Shown: piece by piece, positions 1 to 9,112 of the stretch | Layout: every line of letters begins with the position of its first letter | Position numbering within the stretch: the first letter of the stretch is position 1 | Assembly (NCBI GenBank): GCA_017964325.1 | Contig: JAGCSE010000309.1 | Location: 32,043-96,042 of the forward strand | Direction of reading: 5' to 3' | DNA length: 64,000 nt | DNA from: Victivallales bacterium | GTDB taxonomy: Bacteria > Verrucomicrobiota > Lentisphaeria > Oligosphaerales > Oligosphaeraceae | Program-made: the position numbers and the translations under genes | The notes under the pieces: generated by a model | Told to the model about the DNA's origin: nothing | The model's input: the letters and a program-made list of their open reading frames with translations, nothing else | Databases searched by the model: none

Positions 1-287
1 AGCGGACGTCCAGGCTGGATGTTCTTGCCTGGTTCTATCGAAATCTGCTCGATAGTTGCGCTGCTCATCCACCTGTATTTGACTTTGCAGATGCCATCTT
101 CACCTTGTTCGACTTCATAGACGGTATTGAAGACACGCTGCTGGATATTTCCCATCTGGGGCAGTTTTTTGAGTTGTTCATGTCGATCAAGAGGCGTCGG
201 CGCGACAAAATCGTCGTCCGTCGCATGAACGACGCCGATGGTCATGGCAAACATGGCTATTATCAATGATCCAAGTAATCTTTTCAT
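1..287 (-). CDS. Secreted protein of unknown function, C-terminus cut by window edge
   Basis: The visible 95 residues begin with a clear Sec signal peptide (MKRLLGSLIIAMFAMTIGVVHA) followed by an acidic stretch and a segment rich in Gln, Lys and Glu. GGAGG lies about 12 nt before the ATG at 287. The gene is 57 nt downstream of oadA on the same strand, so it may be cotranscribed, but it is not the membrane-spanning OadB that usually accompanies OadA/OadG. No family is recognised. The part beyond position 1 is missing, so domain content cannot be judged. Confidence 0.75.
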   Translation of the reverse strand, partial: MKRLLGSLIIAMFAMTIGVVHATDDDFVAPTPLDRHEQLKKLPQMGNIQQRVFNTVYEVEQGEDGICKVKYRWMSSATIEQISIEPGKNIQPGRP

Positions 288-344
288 TTTGGTTGTTACC
301 TCCAATTGGATTTGGTGACACGCGGAAGAAATTACGCGGATCGC

Positions 345-2180
345 TTAAATATGTGCCACAACATCGCCTGTGTTGACGACATCGCCAGCGTTGACGTCGA
401 TGGAGACAACCGTTCCTGCTGCTGGGGCCGTGATGTTCTGTTCCATCTTCATGGCTTCGATGACAATCAGCACGTCGCCTTCCTTGACTGCCTGGCCAAC
501 GGACGCTTCGATGCGCAGAATCTTGCCAGGCATTGGCGCGGTGACTTCCTTGCCGGAAGCGGCTCCGCCTGCGGCGGGGGCTGCTGCGGCGGCGGGTGCT
601 GCGGCAGCAGCGCCTTCAGCAAGACTGACGGAGAACGGCTTGCCGTTGACGGCGACCGTCGTGTCGTTTGTGACATCGACGCGGTAGGGCTTGCCGTTGA
701 TGGTGACGGTATAGACGGCGGGGCCGCTGGTCTTCGCGGCGGCGGCCTTCGCGGCGGGCTTTTCCTCCTTGAAGCGGACACCCATTGGGCGATTGCCTTT
801 CAGGAAATCGATGCCCTTGTCTTCGCAGCAGGCGGCGATGAAGACGTTTTCATCCGTCACTTCAATGCCTTCCGTGCGGAGGCGCTCTTCATAGTATGGA
901 CGATTGTATTTCGGATCCTTGTCCTTCAGTTCACGGGCGTTTTCCGTTGTCGGCTGGAGGCCGAGCTGTTCGGAGGCCAACTTGACGATTTCGGGATCAG
1001 GCGTTCCGGGCGTCTTGCCGAAATAGCCGAGAACCATCTTGCCGTATCCGGCCGTGATCTTCTTCCATGGGCCTTGGAAGACGTTCGCAAATGCCTGCTG
1101 GAAATAGAATTGCGAAACAGGCGTGACGGATGTGCCGTAGCCGCCTTTTTCGACGACTTCGCGCATGGCGTTGATGATTTCGGGGAAGCGGTCCAGGCAG
1201 TTGTTGTCACGCATCATCTGCGTGTTGGCCGTCAAGGCGCCGCCAGGCATCGGCGACAATGTGATGCGCTGGTTGGTGGTCTTCGCTTCGGGCGGAAGCA
1301 TGTATTTGTCCATGCAGTTCTCAAAGACCTCTTCAGCCTTGAGAATCTTCGCATAGTCGATGTCGAGCGTGTAATCCGTGCCTTTGAAGGCATGCCACAT
1401 GGTCAGGATGTCGGGCTGGCCGGTGCCGCCGGACATGGGGCTCATGGACAGGTCGATGATTTCCGCTCCGGCTTCAACTGCGGCCATGTAGCAGGCGACG
1501 CCCATGTCGGCAGTATCATGCGTATGGACGTGGATGGGGCAGTCCTTGCGGCCTGCGGCGTCCAGCATTTCGCGGCAGCGCTTGACGGTTTCGCGCAACG
1601 TGGAAGGAGTGCAGGTGCCGGATGCGTCTTTGAAGCACAGGGAATGGAATTTCATGGAGGAGGCGAGAATCTGCTCGAGAATGTCGCAGTAGAATTTCGC
1701 GGAGTGGGGGTAGGTGTCCTTCACGCCCGGAGGAAGAGCCATCAACGTGATGGTCGCTTCATGCTTCAAGCCTGCGTTATAGACGCAGTTGCCGGAATAT
1801 TCGAGATTGCGGATGTCGTTCAACGCATCGAAGTTACGGACGGTTGTGACACCATGTTTCTTGAACATCTTCGCATGCAGGTCAATCATTTCGGATGACT
1901 GGGCGTCCAAGCCGACGACATTGACGCCACGGGCCAGCGACTGGAGGTTGACATCCGGACCGACTGTCTTGCGGATTTCGTCCATCATATCAAAGGCGTT
2001 TTCGCCACAGTAGAAGAAGGGGCTCTGGAAACGCGCTCCGCCGGCTACTTCAAAATACGTCGTGCCGGCTTCCATCGCGGCACTGATGGCCGGCAGGAAA
2101 TCCTTTGAAAGCACGCGGGCGCCGATGACGGATTGGAAACCGTCACGGAAGGAGGTGTCCATGAATCTGATTTTTTTCAT
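345..2180 (-). CDS. oadA: Biotin-dependent oxaloacetate decarboxylase alpha subunit (carboxyltransferase + biotinyl domain)
   Basis: 611 residues, the usual OadA/PycB length. Residues about 1-280 form the HMGL-like TIM-barrel carboxyltransferase: the start motif DTSFRDGFQS, then CFKDASGT (the lysine normally carboxylated in this family) and the metal-binding HVHTHDT. The middle part is the PYC/OADA conserved domain. A linker very rich in Ala and Pro leads to a C-terminal biotinyl domain with EAMKMEQ; Lys578 is the expected biotinylation site. In the family this subunit moves carboxylate from oxaloacetate (or another carboxy acid) to biotin, and a membrane beta subunit then decarboxylates carboxybiotin and pumps Na+. 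oadG follows the same reading direction just upstream, which favours a decarboxylase over a soluble pyruvate carboxylase subunit. OadB is not in the window. Substrate is inferred: methylmalonyl-CoA or glutaconyl-CoA use is less likely from domain layout. Confidence 0.9.
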   Translation of the reverse strand: MKKIRFMDTSFRDGFQSVIGARVLSKDFLPAISAAMEAGTTYFEVAGGARFQSPFFYCGENAFDMMDEIRKTVGPDVNLQSLARGVNVVGLDAQSSEMIDLHAKMFKKHGVTTVRNFDALNDIRNLEYSGNCVYNAGLKHEATITLMALPPGVKDTYPHSAKFYCDILEQILASSMKFHSLCFKDASGTCTPSTLRETVKRCREMLDAAGRKDCPIHVHTHDTADMGVACYMAAVEAGAEIIDLSMSPMSGGTGQPDILTMWHAFKGTDYTLDIDYAKILKAEEVFENCMDKYMLPPEAKTTNQRITLSPMPGGALTANTQMMRDNNCLDRFPEIINAMREVVEKGGYGTSVTPVSQFYFQQAFANVFQGPWKKITAGYGKMVLGYFGKTPGTPDPEIVKLASEQLGLQPTTENARELKDKDPKYNRPYYEERLRTEGIEVTDENVFIAACCEDKGIDFLKGNRPMGVRFKEEKPAAKAAAAKTSGPAVYTVTINGKPYRVDVTNDTTVAVNGKPFSVSLAEGAAAAAPAAAAAPAAGGAASGKEVTAPMPGKILRIEASVGQAVKEGDVLIVIEAMKMEQNITAPAAGTVVSIDVNAGDVVNTGDVVAHI

Positions 2181-2252
2181 TTTTTTCGTTGTTCCTGTTT
2201 TTGAGGTGATATTTGCAATTAGTGTAATAATTTATTACTTTCTGCAACTCAG

Positions 2253-2495
2253 TCACTTGCCAGAATGCTTGACGAGAGCCATGGCGATGGCGGCGGCGAT
2301 TTCGTCGTCATTGCTGGAAGCTGCTGCGGCTGGCTTTGCGGCTGGCTTGGCTTTCTTAGGCTCTGGCTCCGGCATCAGATATGCGAATTTTGCGCTGACT
2401 TTGGAGCTGATGTTCGTGCAGATGATCAGGACGAAAAGGAACACAAACGTGGTTCCCATGCCCATGATCAAAAGGATGAAGCTGCTTAATAACAT
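2253..2495 (-). CDS. oadG: Oxaloacetate decarboxylase gamma chain (OadG-like)
   Basis: 80 residues: one N-terminal membrane helix (MLLSSFILLIMGMGTTFVFL...), then a Pro/Ala/Lys-rich hinge and a short acidic C-terminal helix ending in a basic tail. This is the typical plan of OadG, which anchors the alpha subunit to the membrane beta subunit. I prefer the ATG at 2495 because AGAGGA sits 7 nt upstream; an in-frame ATG at 2528 would add 11 residues but has no good ribosome site. The gene lies 72 nt before oadA in the same direction, so the two are very likely one transcript. Typical family His/Cys residues at the C-terminus are not obvious, so some functional variation is possible. Confidence 0.8.
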   Translation of the reverse strand: MLLSSFILLIMGMGTTFVFLFVLIICTNISSKVSAKFAYLMPEPEPKKAKPAAKPAAAASSNDDEIAAAIAMALVKHSGK

Positions 2496-2660
2496 GTTGT
2501 CGTCCTCTGGTGGTTGCGGGATTTGCATCCCAATACATGGATATTAAAAAGTCAAATCTATAAATATAGTATGCAATTGTCATTTTTCCACTTGCGAGAC
2601 ACTAACGATGTGCGGCTTGTGAAAAGGCGACGACTTTCATTGACGACAGACGGACGGCTG

Positions 2661-3569
2661 TCATTTATCCAGAATGGCGATTTCGCGGCGGAGGACCGTC
2701 AACATGATGTTATTGTCTAACGTGTTTGGTTCCAAGAAGCTACCGTCTGTGAAATCATTCCAAGACTGGATGCAGATGATATCCGCCTTCTCTTGGAAAG
2801 CTTTCCTAAGGCGGTTTGCGAAATTCCGCCCCTTGCCGCGCGGCAAGCTCCATGTCCCTTGCCGCGACAAAGCGGAATTTTCAGAATTGTCAACCGCCGC
2901 ATGGCAGTCGCCCGCTTTCACCCAGATAAAACCGTCAAATGGGGCAGGGTGGTCGAAATTGGCTCCCATGGGTGGCACAGTCCAGTCATGGCCGATGTGG
3001 CGGATGCAGAAATTGGAGCTTGCCATGCCATTGTTGCGGACAAGACGGATGGATTTATTGAAGGCCAACACGGGTCTGCTATGAAGCCGCAAAGTGCATT
3101 GAAAATCTGCAAGTCCTTTTCTTTTAATAAATTGTGCAGCATTATCCGTGCTGATTTCGTTGTTGCCATCTAACACGAGGACTATGCGGAACACAGGTTG
3201 TCTTGCGGATGCCAGCTCATAAAAATGACGAATCCGCTCGAAACGGATGGCATCTGCAAGGTCTTCTGGCTTGACGAAAAGCAGAACGCCGTCTAGACCT
3301 GCTTCCTGCATTCTCTGCAAATCACGTTCCATTCGATTGTTAGACCATCCATCATAGCCTGGAAGCGGACGGACGGGCGCTTCGACAGTCGTCGTGAACG
3401 AAGGGTAGGGGTGATAGACCGCCAGAATCAACGGCTTTTCCTTTCCCTTGTATGGATTCTCCCGAAGCTCTGGCACTTGTTCTTCGGATACGATGACCGT
3501 CACGCAAGACGCGGCCAAAAGAACCAACGATATATATAATACATTATTAATAAATGACTTAAATTTCAT
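2661..3569 (-). CDS. GH99/GH71-like glycosidase-type lipoprotein
   Basis: 302 residues. A lipoprotein signal is visible (hydrophobic stretch then LLAASC, Cys at about 22), so the mature protein should be membrane-anchored. The body begins with LAVYHPYPSF and ends with SWNDFTDGSFLEPN. Both are hallmarks of the WbsX/GH99-like TIM-barrel group (clan of endo-alpha-mannosidase-like enzymes), where the sequence WN-[DE]-[FW]-x-[DE]-G-x-xx-EP near the C-terminus carries conserved acidic residues. RBS AAGGA lies 7 nt upstream. Only 3 nt separate it from the stop of the zinc-ribbon gene upstream (3573-3995), so the two are coupled. Substrate is unknown. A longer GH99-like paralogue lies at 38106-39635. 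Confidence 0.7.
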   Translation of the reverse strand: MKFKSFINNVLYISLVLLAASCVTVIVSEEQVPELRENPYKGKEKPLILAVYHPYPSFTTTVEAPVRPLPGYDGWSNNRMERDLQRMQEAGLDGVLLFVKPEDLADAIRFERIRHFYELASARQPVFRIVLVLDGNNEISTDNAAQFIKRKGLADFQCTLRLHSRPVLAFNKSIRLVRNNGMASSNFCIRHIGHDWTVPPMGANFDHPAPFDGFIWVKAGDCHAAVDNSENSALSRQGTWSLPRGKGRNFANRLRKAFQEKADIICIQSWNDFTDGSFLEPNTLDNNIMLTVLRREIAILDK

Positions 3570-3572
3570 TTT

Positions 3573-3995
3573 TCAATCCTTTTCGTCTTGGAATTCATCG
3601 GCATTTACACGCTTTTCAAAGCGCGGGCAGTCGTCCATCGGCTCCACATTCTTGCCCGTTAATGCGCAACGTCCGCCAAATGGATGCTTTACATAATGAC
3701 GGCAGTCGCGGCAAAAACGCTTCGCGGCGGTGTGAAGTTCATCTAGAAAAGCAGCTTGAGTCTTGTCAATGGAAGGCTTTTTCGCGCCAAGAAGGTTTTC
3801 CAAAGCCGACAACGACGGATTGGCGGCTTTGGGTGCTTTTTCTTCCGTGGAATCAGTTTCTTCAGGAATTCTGGCATGGCAAAAGGCACATGCCAAATAT
3901 TCTTCGACGACAGTGAATCCGTCCATCCGACGTTCCAATTTAGCGATGGACGTCGAATGACAATGCTGACAGAAAAATCGTTGGCCTGGCTTCAT
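3573..3995 (-). CDS. Small protein with two cysteine clusters (zinc-ribbon-like)
   Basis: 140 residues. The N-terminal CxxC pair (FFCQHC) and a second CxxC (YLACAFC) form a likely zinc ribbon. A low-complexity linker follows, then a C-terminal cluster FCRDCRHY...RCALT...DDCPRFEKR with four further cysteines that could bind metal. No membrane segment or signal peptide, so it is probably cytoplasmic. I chose the ATG at 3995 (AGGA 8 nt upstream) over the in-frame ATG at 4004, where the ribosome site would touch the start. It is followed 3 nt later by the GH99-like lipoprotein gene. Function unknown; a regulatory or nucleic-acid-binding role is only a guess. Confidence 0.6.
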   Translation of the reverse strand: MKPGQRFFCQHCHSTSIAKLERRMDGFTVVEEYLACAFCHARIPEETDSTEEKAPKAANPSLSALENLLGAKKPSIDKTQAAFLDELHTAAKRFCRDCRHYVKHPFGGRCALTGKNVEPMDDCPRFEKRVNADEFQDEKD

Positions 3996-4004
3996 GGAAA
4001 TCAT

Positions 4005-4859
4005 CCTGTGGTGTCATGTATCTGAAACAATGCAATAAAGATAATGCCGACGAGGGAGTCTGTCAATTGACAAATAGTGGAAAAATAGGGGGACTTTTCA
4101 GGCGTCATATTATGTCGCATAATATAGATTATGTTCAATTCAGCCAGCGCAAAAAAAGCGGAGGATAAAATACAACTATTTGAACCTCCGTTAATTAAGC
4201 TATGGCACCTTTGCCTGTTAATAACTTTGTGATTTTTCGCTTATACTCAAATCCCAGTTTTTTTGTCCATGACGCGATTTGATTTGTCACCATGCGTCAT
4301 ACCCACTATATTTAATGAAAAGCCATTTCTCGTCGAAGCAATCTTGGCCTTTGTCTCAGTCTCTGCATTCTTCAGACGATGTCTGGAGATAATGGCATCC
4401 AGTTCTTAAAGGAAATTGAATTTTCATGTCAAGGCGGCTTGACAATAAAATCCTATACCTTAATTAATATGTTCAACATTGGCGCGTTTTCAAATGCTCT
4501 TTATAAACATCAATGTGCGGAAGGCTTGCTGCTGAACGATACGTGTTTTGGCTCTGGCAAGGCGTTCATTCGGAAAGAGACTTCCGACCTGCTCCATTAT
4601 ATTATCATCCTGCTTTAATAACATATTTTCCAATCTATTGTTCTATTGTGGCTTGATTTCGATGACAAAAGAGTCTGTAAAATCATTCCTAATCGGCAAG
4701 ATCAGTGGATTCTTGGCTTTTATGTTAAATATTAAAGATTGTATGTTGATTTTGTTTGTGTTATAAGTATATTCATTATTATTCATGAATAGCATGATTT
4801 TAAATGATATTTCGTTATTATTCATATATGATATTATATCTTCTTAAAAAGGAGGACTT
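4005..4859. other. AT-rich intergenic region with degraded coding remnants
   Basis: About 850 bases without a convincing gene. An imperfect hairpin (CGGAGG at about 4159 pairing with CCTCCG at about 4187) is followed by an AT-rich stretch. On the minus strand at about 4480-4590 a short frame reads ...ERLARAKTRIVQQQAFR..., which resembles the region before the zinc site in HNH nucleases, but it stops after about 35 residues. The last 120 bases are very AT-rich and probably hold the promoter of the lyase gene at 4860. Confidence 0.3.
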
Positions 4860-7754
4860 ATGAAAGCTAGAAATTTTGGCCTTTCCCTGTTGCTGGCAGG
4901 AGCATTGTCCGCCGAAACTGCCGTTGATTTGATCAATGGCGACTTCGAAAAGAACGGCGGTTGGGATTATGACAAGATGTCGGTTTTCACGACTGAAGCA
5001 GTACATGGAGGAAAATACGGCCTTCGGATTGTCGATGACTCAACGACGGCAGGCTCCTCCTGCCGTTCCACCGCCATGCCGGTCACCGCGGAAAGGAGCT
5101 ACGCCGTCCGTTTTTGGGCGCGGAATCCCGCAAGACGTGGCGCTGTAGGCGTTTATATGCAATTCTTCGATGCTCAGAACAGAATGTTGAACAAGCCGCA
5201 GAACCATAACGAAATCATTCTCTCCGTGCCAAATACGAACAATCAATGGCGTGAATATACGCTTGTCGGCAAGGCCCCGGAAGGCGCCAAGACATTGACG
5301 ATCTGGATACATTCTTTCAACGGAGCCACAGGACAGACGGATTTCGATGATTTTAGAGTCTCAGAACTATCTAAAGAAGAGGAACTTAAAGTGAAAACCA
5401 CAAATGTAGTCGCAGATAACAGCCCAAGATTCCCCGCCCTCTCAAAAGAACGCATAGCAGAAATCGCCGCCATGCTGCCTGACAAGCCAGCTGGAAACGG
5501 ACCTTCCGCCTCTGACAGAAAGGCTTGGCAGCCTCTCTATGAATTGCCTGAAGCCGCAGACATCATCAAACGAGCCGAAGCCCTAATCGACACACCGCCG
5601 ACGGAAATGCTTGATGATGTGTATCTTGAGTTCACCCAAAACGGAAACCGCCGTAACTTTGAGCGTCTGATTGGACAACGTAACAGTCGTTTCACAACCC
5701 TTGGTCTTGCGGAAGCTCTTGAATACAAAGGACGTTTTCTGCCGCAGTTGGAACGCGATCTGGAATCGCTGTTCAACTATCGCAGCTGGGTCATGCCCGC
5801 CCATGACGGCGGACTCGAAAATTTCAATCAGAAGCGGTTTTACGCAGATTTGGGCTGTTCAGCCATCTGCCGTGATTTGGCGAACATCGACTGGTGGCTC
5901 CAAGATGTGCTGAAGCCCGAGACGCGAAGCCGCCTGCGGGCTGAAGTCCAAAAACGCATGATCGGCCCCTATCAGGAAGTCATACGCAAAGGCATCGTGA
6001 CAGGCGGCCACTGGTGGGCCGTCGGAGGCAACAACTGGAACGCCGTCTGCACGAGCAACATGGTCGGCACCGCACTTATCCTCTTGGACGACAAGATGGA
6101 ACGCGCGGAAATCCTCGCCGCCATGGAAAAGTCCAATCCAATTTTCCTCGGCGGCTTCACGCCAGACGGCAACTGTTCGGAAGGCATCGGCTATTGGGGC
6201 TACGGTTTCGGTCATTTCATGACCATGGGTGAGACCGTTCTCAACGCCACAAATGGCAAACTCAATATCTATGATGCTGATCCTGAGAAGATTGCGAAAG
6301 TTTGCGCGTATGCACGAGACATTCAGATCGAATCTGGCATCTGCCCGGCCTTCGCGGATTGCGGTGTCAACGGCCGTCCCAACCAAACAACATTGTTCTA
6401 TATACAACGTCGCTTCCCTGAAACGCTGCTGCATCGCGAAATCGTCACCCGCCCCATCAGCCGCGGCTTGACGGATCTTGGCTTGCTCGCCTTCACGGAT
6501 GACAGCCAATATGCTTCCAAAGCTCCTGAAACGGAGACATTTCCAAAACGCAGCCTGTTTGCGGACGCTGGCATCTACATCGGTCGTTCAAACAATGGCG
6601 ACCCACGAGGCACGTTCGGAATCGCCCTCAAGGCCGGCCACAACGCCGAACAGCACAATCACAATGATGTCGGCAGCTTCCTAATCTCCTATAAGACAAA
6701 GCGTTATTTCCTCGATCCCGGCAATGAGACCTATACGCGGACGACATTCTCCAGCCAGCGCTACACGCGAGAAATGCTGAACAGCTTCGGCCATCCTGTC
6801 CCGCTTGTCGATGGAAAGCTCCAACCCGCAGGCGTCAAGGCGCGCGGCACAATTGTCAAGACGGATTTCACGGATGATATCGATACCGTCGTCATTGATA
6901 TGAAGGAAGCCTACCATCAGGTCGAAGGCCTTGAAAGTCTCGTCAGGACATTCACTTACGACCGTAAGAATTATGTTGTCACCGTCCGCGACGACGTATC
7001 GTTCAAAGAACCGAAGACTTTCGGCACGGCTCTCCTCACCTACGACAAGACATTTGAACGCCGCAAAGGCGAAATCGTCGCATACGACGCCTTCGGCGGT
7101 TTGCAGGCCAATATTGTCGTGACTGGCGGCGACTGGTCGCTCGAAAACCGTGAAATCGACACGATCAACGCCAACAAGCCCCACCGTCTTGGAATCAATT
7201 TGGACAAGCCTGTCTTGAAGGCGGCTGTTGTCATCACCATCAAGCCAGTGGAACAAACAGATGACCTGCCTGGCTTCTATCATGAGCCTGATATGACGGC
7301 ACTTGCGCTGCAGATGGACAAAGCCGTCACGGTCGAGGCGGAGAATTTCAGCAAACAGGAAAACGGTGCTGTCAACGTCGAGCCGAAAATCGGAGCCAGC
7401 GGCAAGGCCTTCAAGAATTGGGACACCATCGGACATCGCCTGACATGGACGTTTGACGTGAAGGCCGCTGGCCGCTACGCCGTGCTCGTCCGCAGTTGCA
7501 ACGCATTCGTCGATGGCGTTGCACGTAACGTCTCCTTGGATGGCAAGCTGTTGAATGGCAAAGACAACCCATTCCTGTTCCCTGGCACGGGCGGTTGGAG
7601 CAATGCCGCTGATCAATGGAAAGATGTCTGGATGGCGGACAACGGCAAGGCCCTCATCTTGGACCTCCAACCCGGAAAACACGATTTCACGATGGAAAAC
7701 ATCGATGGTCGCGGCCTGAATCTTGATTGGCTCAAGCTCGTCCCTGTTAAATAA
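4860..7754 (+). CDS. Secreted heparinase II/III-family polysaccharide lyase with carbohydrate-binding domains
   Basis: 964 residues. A short signal peptide (MKARNFGLSLLLAGALSA) is followed by a CBM4/9-type beta-sandwich (about 20-170: the pattern NGDFEKNGGW ... WREYTL ... FDDFRV). An alpha/alpha-toroid domain spans about 190-520, with GGHWWAVGGNNWNAV and FTPDGNCSEGIGYWGYG. Then comes the heparinase II/III beta-sandwich with the signature HNHNDVGSF at 599-607. The C-terminal about 150 residues look like a CBM6/35-type module (VEAENFSKQ...). These lyases cleave uronic-acid-containing glycans by beta-elimination; alginate, heparin-like or related substrates cannot be told apart here. A strong RBS (AAGGAGG, 4 nt spacer) precedes the ATG. 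The gene stands alone with no transporter beside it, unlike Bacteroidetes polysaccharide loci. Confidence 0.85.
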   Translation: MKARNFGLSLLLAGALSAETAVDLINGDFEKNGGWDYDKMSVFTTEAVHGGKYGLRIVDDSTTAGSSCRSTAMPVTAERSYAVRFWARNPARRGAVGVYMQFFDAQNRMLNKPQNHNEIILSVPNTNNQWREYTLVGKAPEGAKTLTIWIHSFNGATGQTDFDDFRVSELSKEEELKVKTTNVVADNSPRFPALSKERIAEIAAMLPDKPAGNGPSASDRKAWQPLYELPEAADIIKRAEALIDTPPTEMLDDVYLEFTQNGNRRNFERLIGQRNSRFTTLGLAEALEYKGRFLPQLERDLESLFNYRSWVMPAHDGGLENFNQKRFYADLGCSAICRDLANIDWWLQDVLKPETRSRLRAEVQKRMIGPYQEVIRKGIVTGGHWWAVGGNNWNAVCTSNMVGTALILLDDKMERAEILAAMEKSNPIFLGGFTPDGNCSEGIGYWGYGFGHFMTMGETVLNATNGKLNIYDADPEKIAKVCAYARDIQIESGICPAFADCGVNGRPNQTTLFYIQRRFPETLLHREIVTRPISRGLTDLGLLAFTDDSQYASKAPETETFPKRSLFADAGIYIGRSNNGDPRGTFGIALKAGHNAEQHNHNDVGSFLISYKTKRYFLDPGNETYTRTTFSSQRYTREMLNSFGHPVPLVDGKLQPAGVKARGTIVKTDFTDDIDTVVIDMKEAYHQVEGLESLVRTFTYDRKNYVVTVRDDVSFKEPKTFGTALLTYDKTFERRKGEIVAYDAFGGLQANIVVTGGDWSLENREIDTINANKPHRLGINLDKPVLKAAVVITIKPVEQTDDLPGFYHEPDMTALALQMDKAVTVEAENFSKQENGAVNVEPKIGASGKAFKNWDTIGHRLTWTFDVKAAGRYAVLVRSCNAFVDGVARNVSLDGKLLNGKDNPFLFPGTGGWSNAADQWKDVWMADNGKALILDLQPGKHDFTMENIDGRGLNLDWLKLVPVK

Positions 7755-8034
7755 ATGATTAATGCTTAGCTTTTTATCGAAGAAATTTCTTGAAGAATTC
7801 CGTCTCAATGCTTTTTGTTGACACGAATATTCGTATCATTTAAACAACCGCCACAGCCGCCGGAGCCATTTGCATCATTCGCAATCAACGTTTTGTGTTT
7901 TCATTGATTCCTTTATGTATTTTCGACCCGGCGGCAAGGCATTTTTTGTTTGTTTTGTAAGTTTTGTGTTAAGGATCGTCTCCGCTCCTCTCACGTCTCA
8001 CGTCTCACGTCCCTCAAAGCAATCCTCTGATTTA
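7755..8034. other. Intergenic region with a short heptamer repeat
   Basis: 280 bases between convergent genes. The only structure seen is about three tandem copies of CACGTCT at about 7994-8014. No terminator hairpin with a T-tract was found. Confidence 0.4.
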
Positions 8035-8928
8035 TCATAAGTTAAAATACTTGAGAGCATTATCATGAGCAATCTTTCGGAAGACGTCTTCTGGAAGACT
8101 GCCGTCGTCACGAAGCTTTAACAACAGTTCCATCATCGTGAAACGATGACCGAACCCGCAGATGTCAGTCCCGAAAAACAGACGGTCTTGAAATTCTGTC
8201 AGAAAACGTGTGGCATACGCATGATCGCAATTTAGAACCATATACGCATCAGACAGTTCCGCCATGAGATTCGGAAAACGTCTGAATAATGAATGAACAA
8301 CACTTTCTCCAGTCAACGGCCCCTGCGGCGCAAAATAATGCGTCTGACCGCCATTTGCTTTCATGACAGGTTTCCGTTGCGCAGGCGTTTTGAAACCGCC
8401 CAGTTCGCCCCAGAAAATTGGGCCATGCGCGATGTATTTCAAATCCGGAAATCTCGCCAATGTGTATTCAAGTTGAGGCAGGCCAGGCTCGTCCTGAAGA
8501 CCGAAATCACCGCCGATGATCATGGAGCCGTCGGTTGTGACTGGCAGACCGACCTTTTCCGCGCAGGCGAAGAGATTCTGCACCATCGGATCCAGCATCG
8601 ACAGATTCGGCATGATTTCGCCGACGCCTTTGCAGCCCTTTTCCTTATAATATTGTAATATTTTGTCCAATGGCGCTTGAACGGAATTGGAAATTGCACG
8701 CGGATCGATGTTGCAGAAAGCCGCCAAGCGGTCGGGATGCGCATCGACCATATCGAGAATATCTTCATTTGCCTGCGGCAGATAGACTTCTGGATTAACG
8801 ACCGGCATGAGAATACCTTTTTCGATGTCTGCGTCGTCATACCGTTTCAGCAGTTCATCGACGGTGCAGAATTTGACGACAAATGGTATTGGGCGTCTAA
8901 AAGCATGGGCATGGCTGTCGATGAACAT
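8035..8928 (-). CDS. Amidohydrolase-family (amidohydro_2) metal-dependent hydrolase
   Basis: 297 residues, typical for the ACMSD/amidohydrolase_2 TIM-barrel group. The metal ligands are visible: HAHAF at residues 6-10 (HxH), the histidine of IAHGPIFW, and the aspartate of FFGTDICGF near the C-terminus. Members are cytoplasmic hydrolases or decarboxylases acting on small carboxylic or lactone substrates, and several are found beside sugar-catabolism genes. There is no signal peptide. RBS AAGGA with a 7-nt spacer supports the start. The exact reaction cannot be inferred. The next gene downstream in transcription is the heparinase-like gene, on the opposite strand, so they do not share an operon. 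Confidence 0.75.
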   Translation of the reverse strand: MFIDSHAHAFRRPIPFVVKFCTVDELLKRYDDADIEKGILMPVVNPEVYLPQANEDILDMVDAHPDRLAAFCNIDPRAISNSVQAPLDKILQYYKEKGCKGVGEIMPNLSMLDPMVQNLFACAEKVGLPVTTDGSMIIGGDFGLQDEPGLPQLEYTLARFPDLKYIAHGPIFWGELGGFKTPAQRKPVMKANGGQTHYFAPQGPLTGESVVHSLFRRFPNLMAELSDAYMVLNCDHAYATRFLTEFQDRLFFGTDICGFGHRFTMMELLLKLRDDGSLPEDVFRKIAHDNALKYFNL

Positions 8929-9112
8929 GATGATTTCCTTTTATGTTGATGATTTGAATTGATGAGAATATAAGCGGTCAAAACGGGCAGTTCAAATCAA
9001 TCCATGGAAGCGACAATCATGGAAAAAGGGTCTTGCGAATGCCTGTTGGTTGTAAGATGAGAAAACAATGGAATTGAATCGGAAAGTCTTATTGAACTCC
9101 CATGATAACTTC

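Noticed and set aside
306..1898. Long plus-strand open frame (530 codons) opposite oadA
   Set aside because: It is the antisense shadow of oadA; composition is rich in Arg/Gly/Cys, it has no RBS, and oadA is a clear family member.
4379..4618. Plus-strand frame of 79 codons as a gene
   Set aside because: No RBS, odd composition, no family resemblance, and overlapping remnants on the other strand.
6681..7808. Minus-strand frame of 375 codons opposite the heparinase-like gene
   Set aside because: Antisense shadow: no family features, no RBS, and the plus-strand gene has a signal peptide and the lyase signature.
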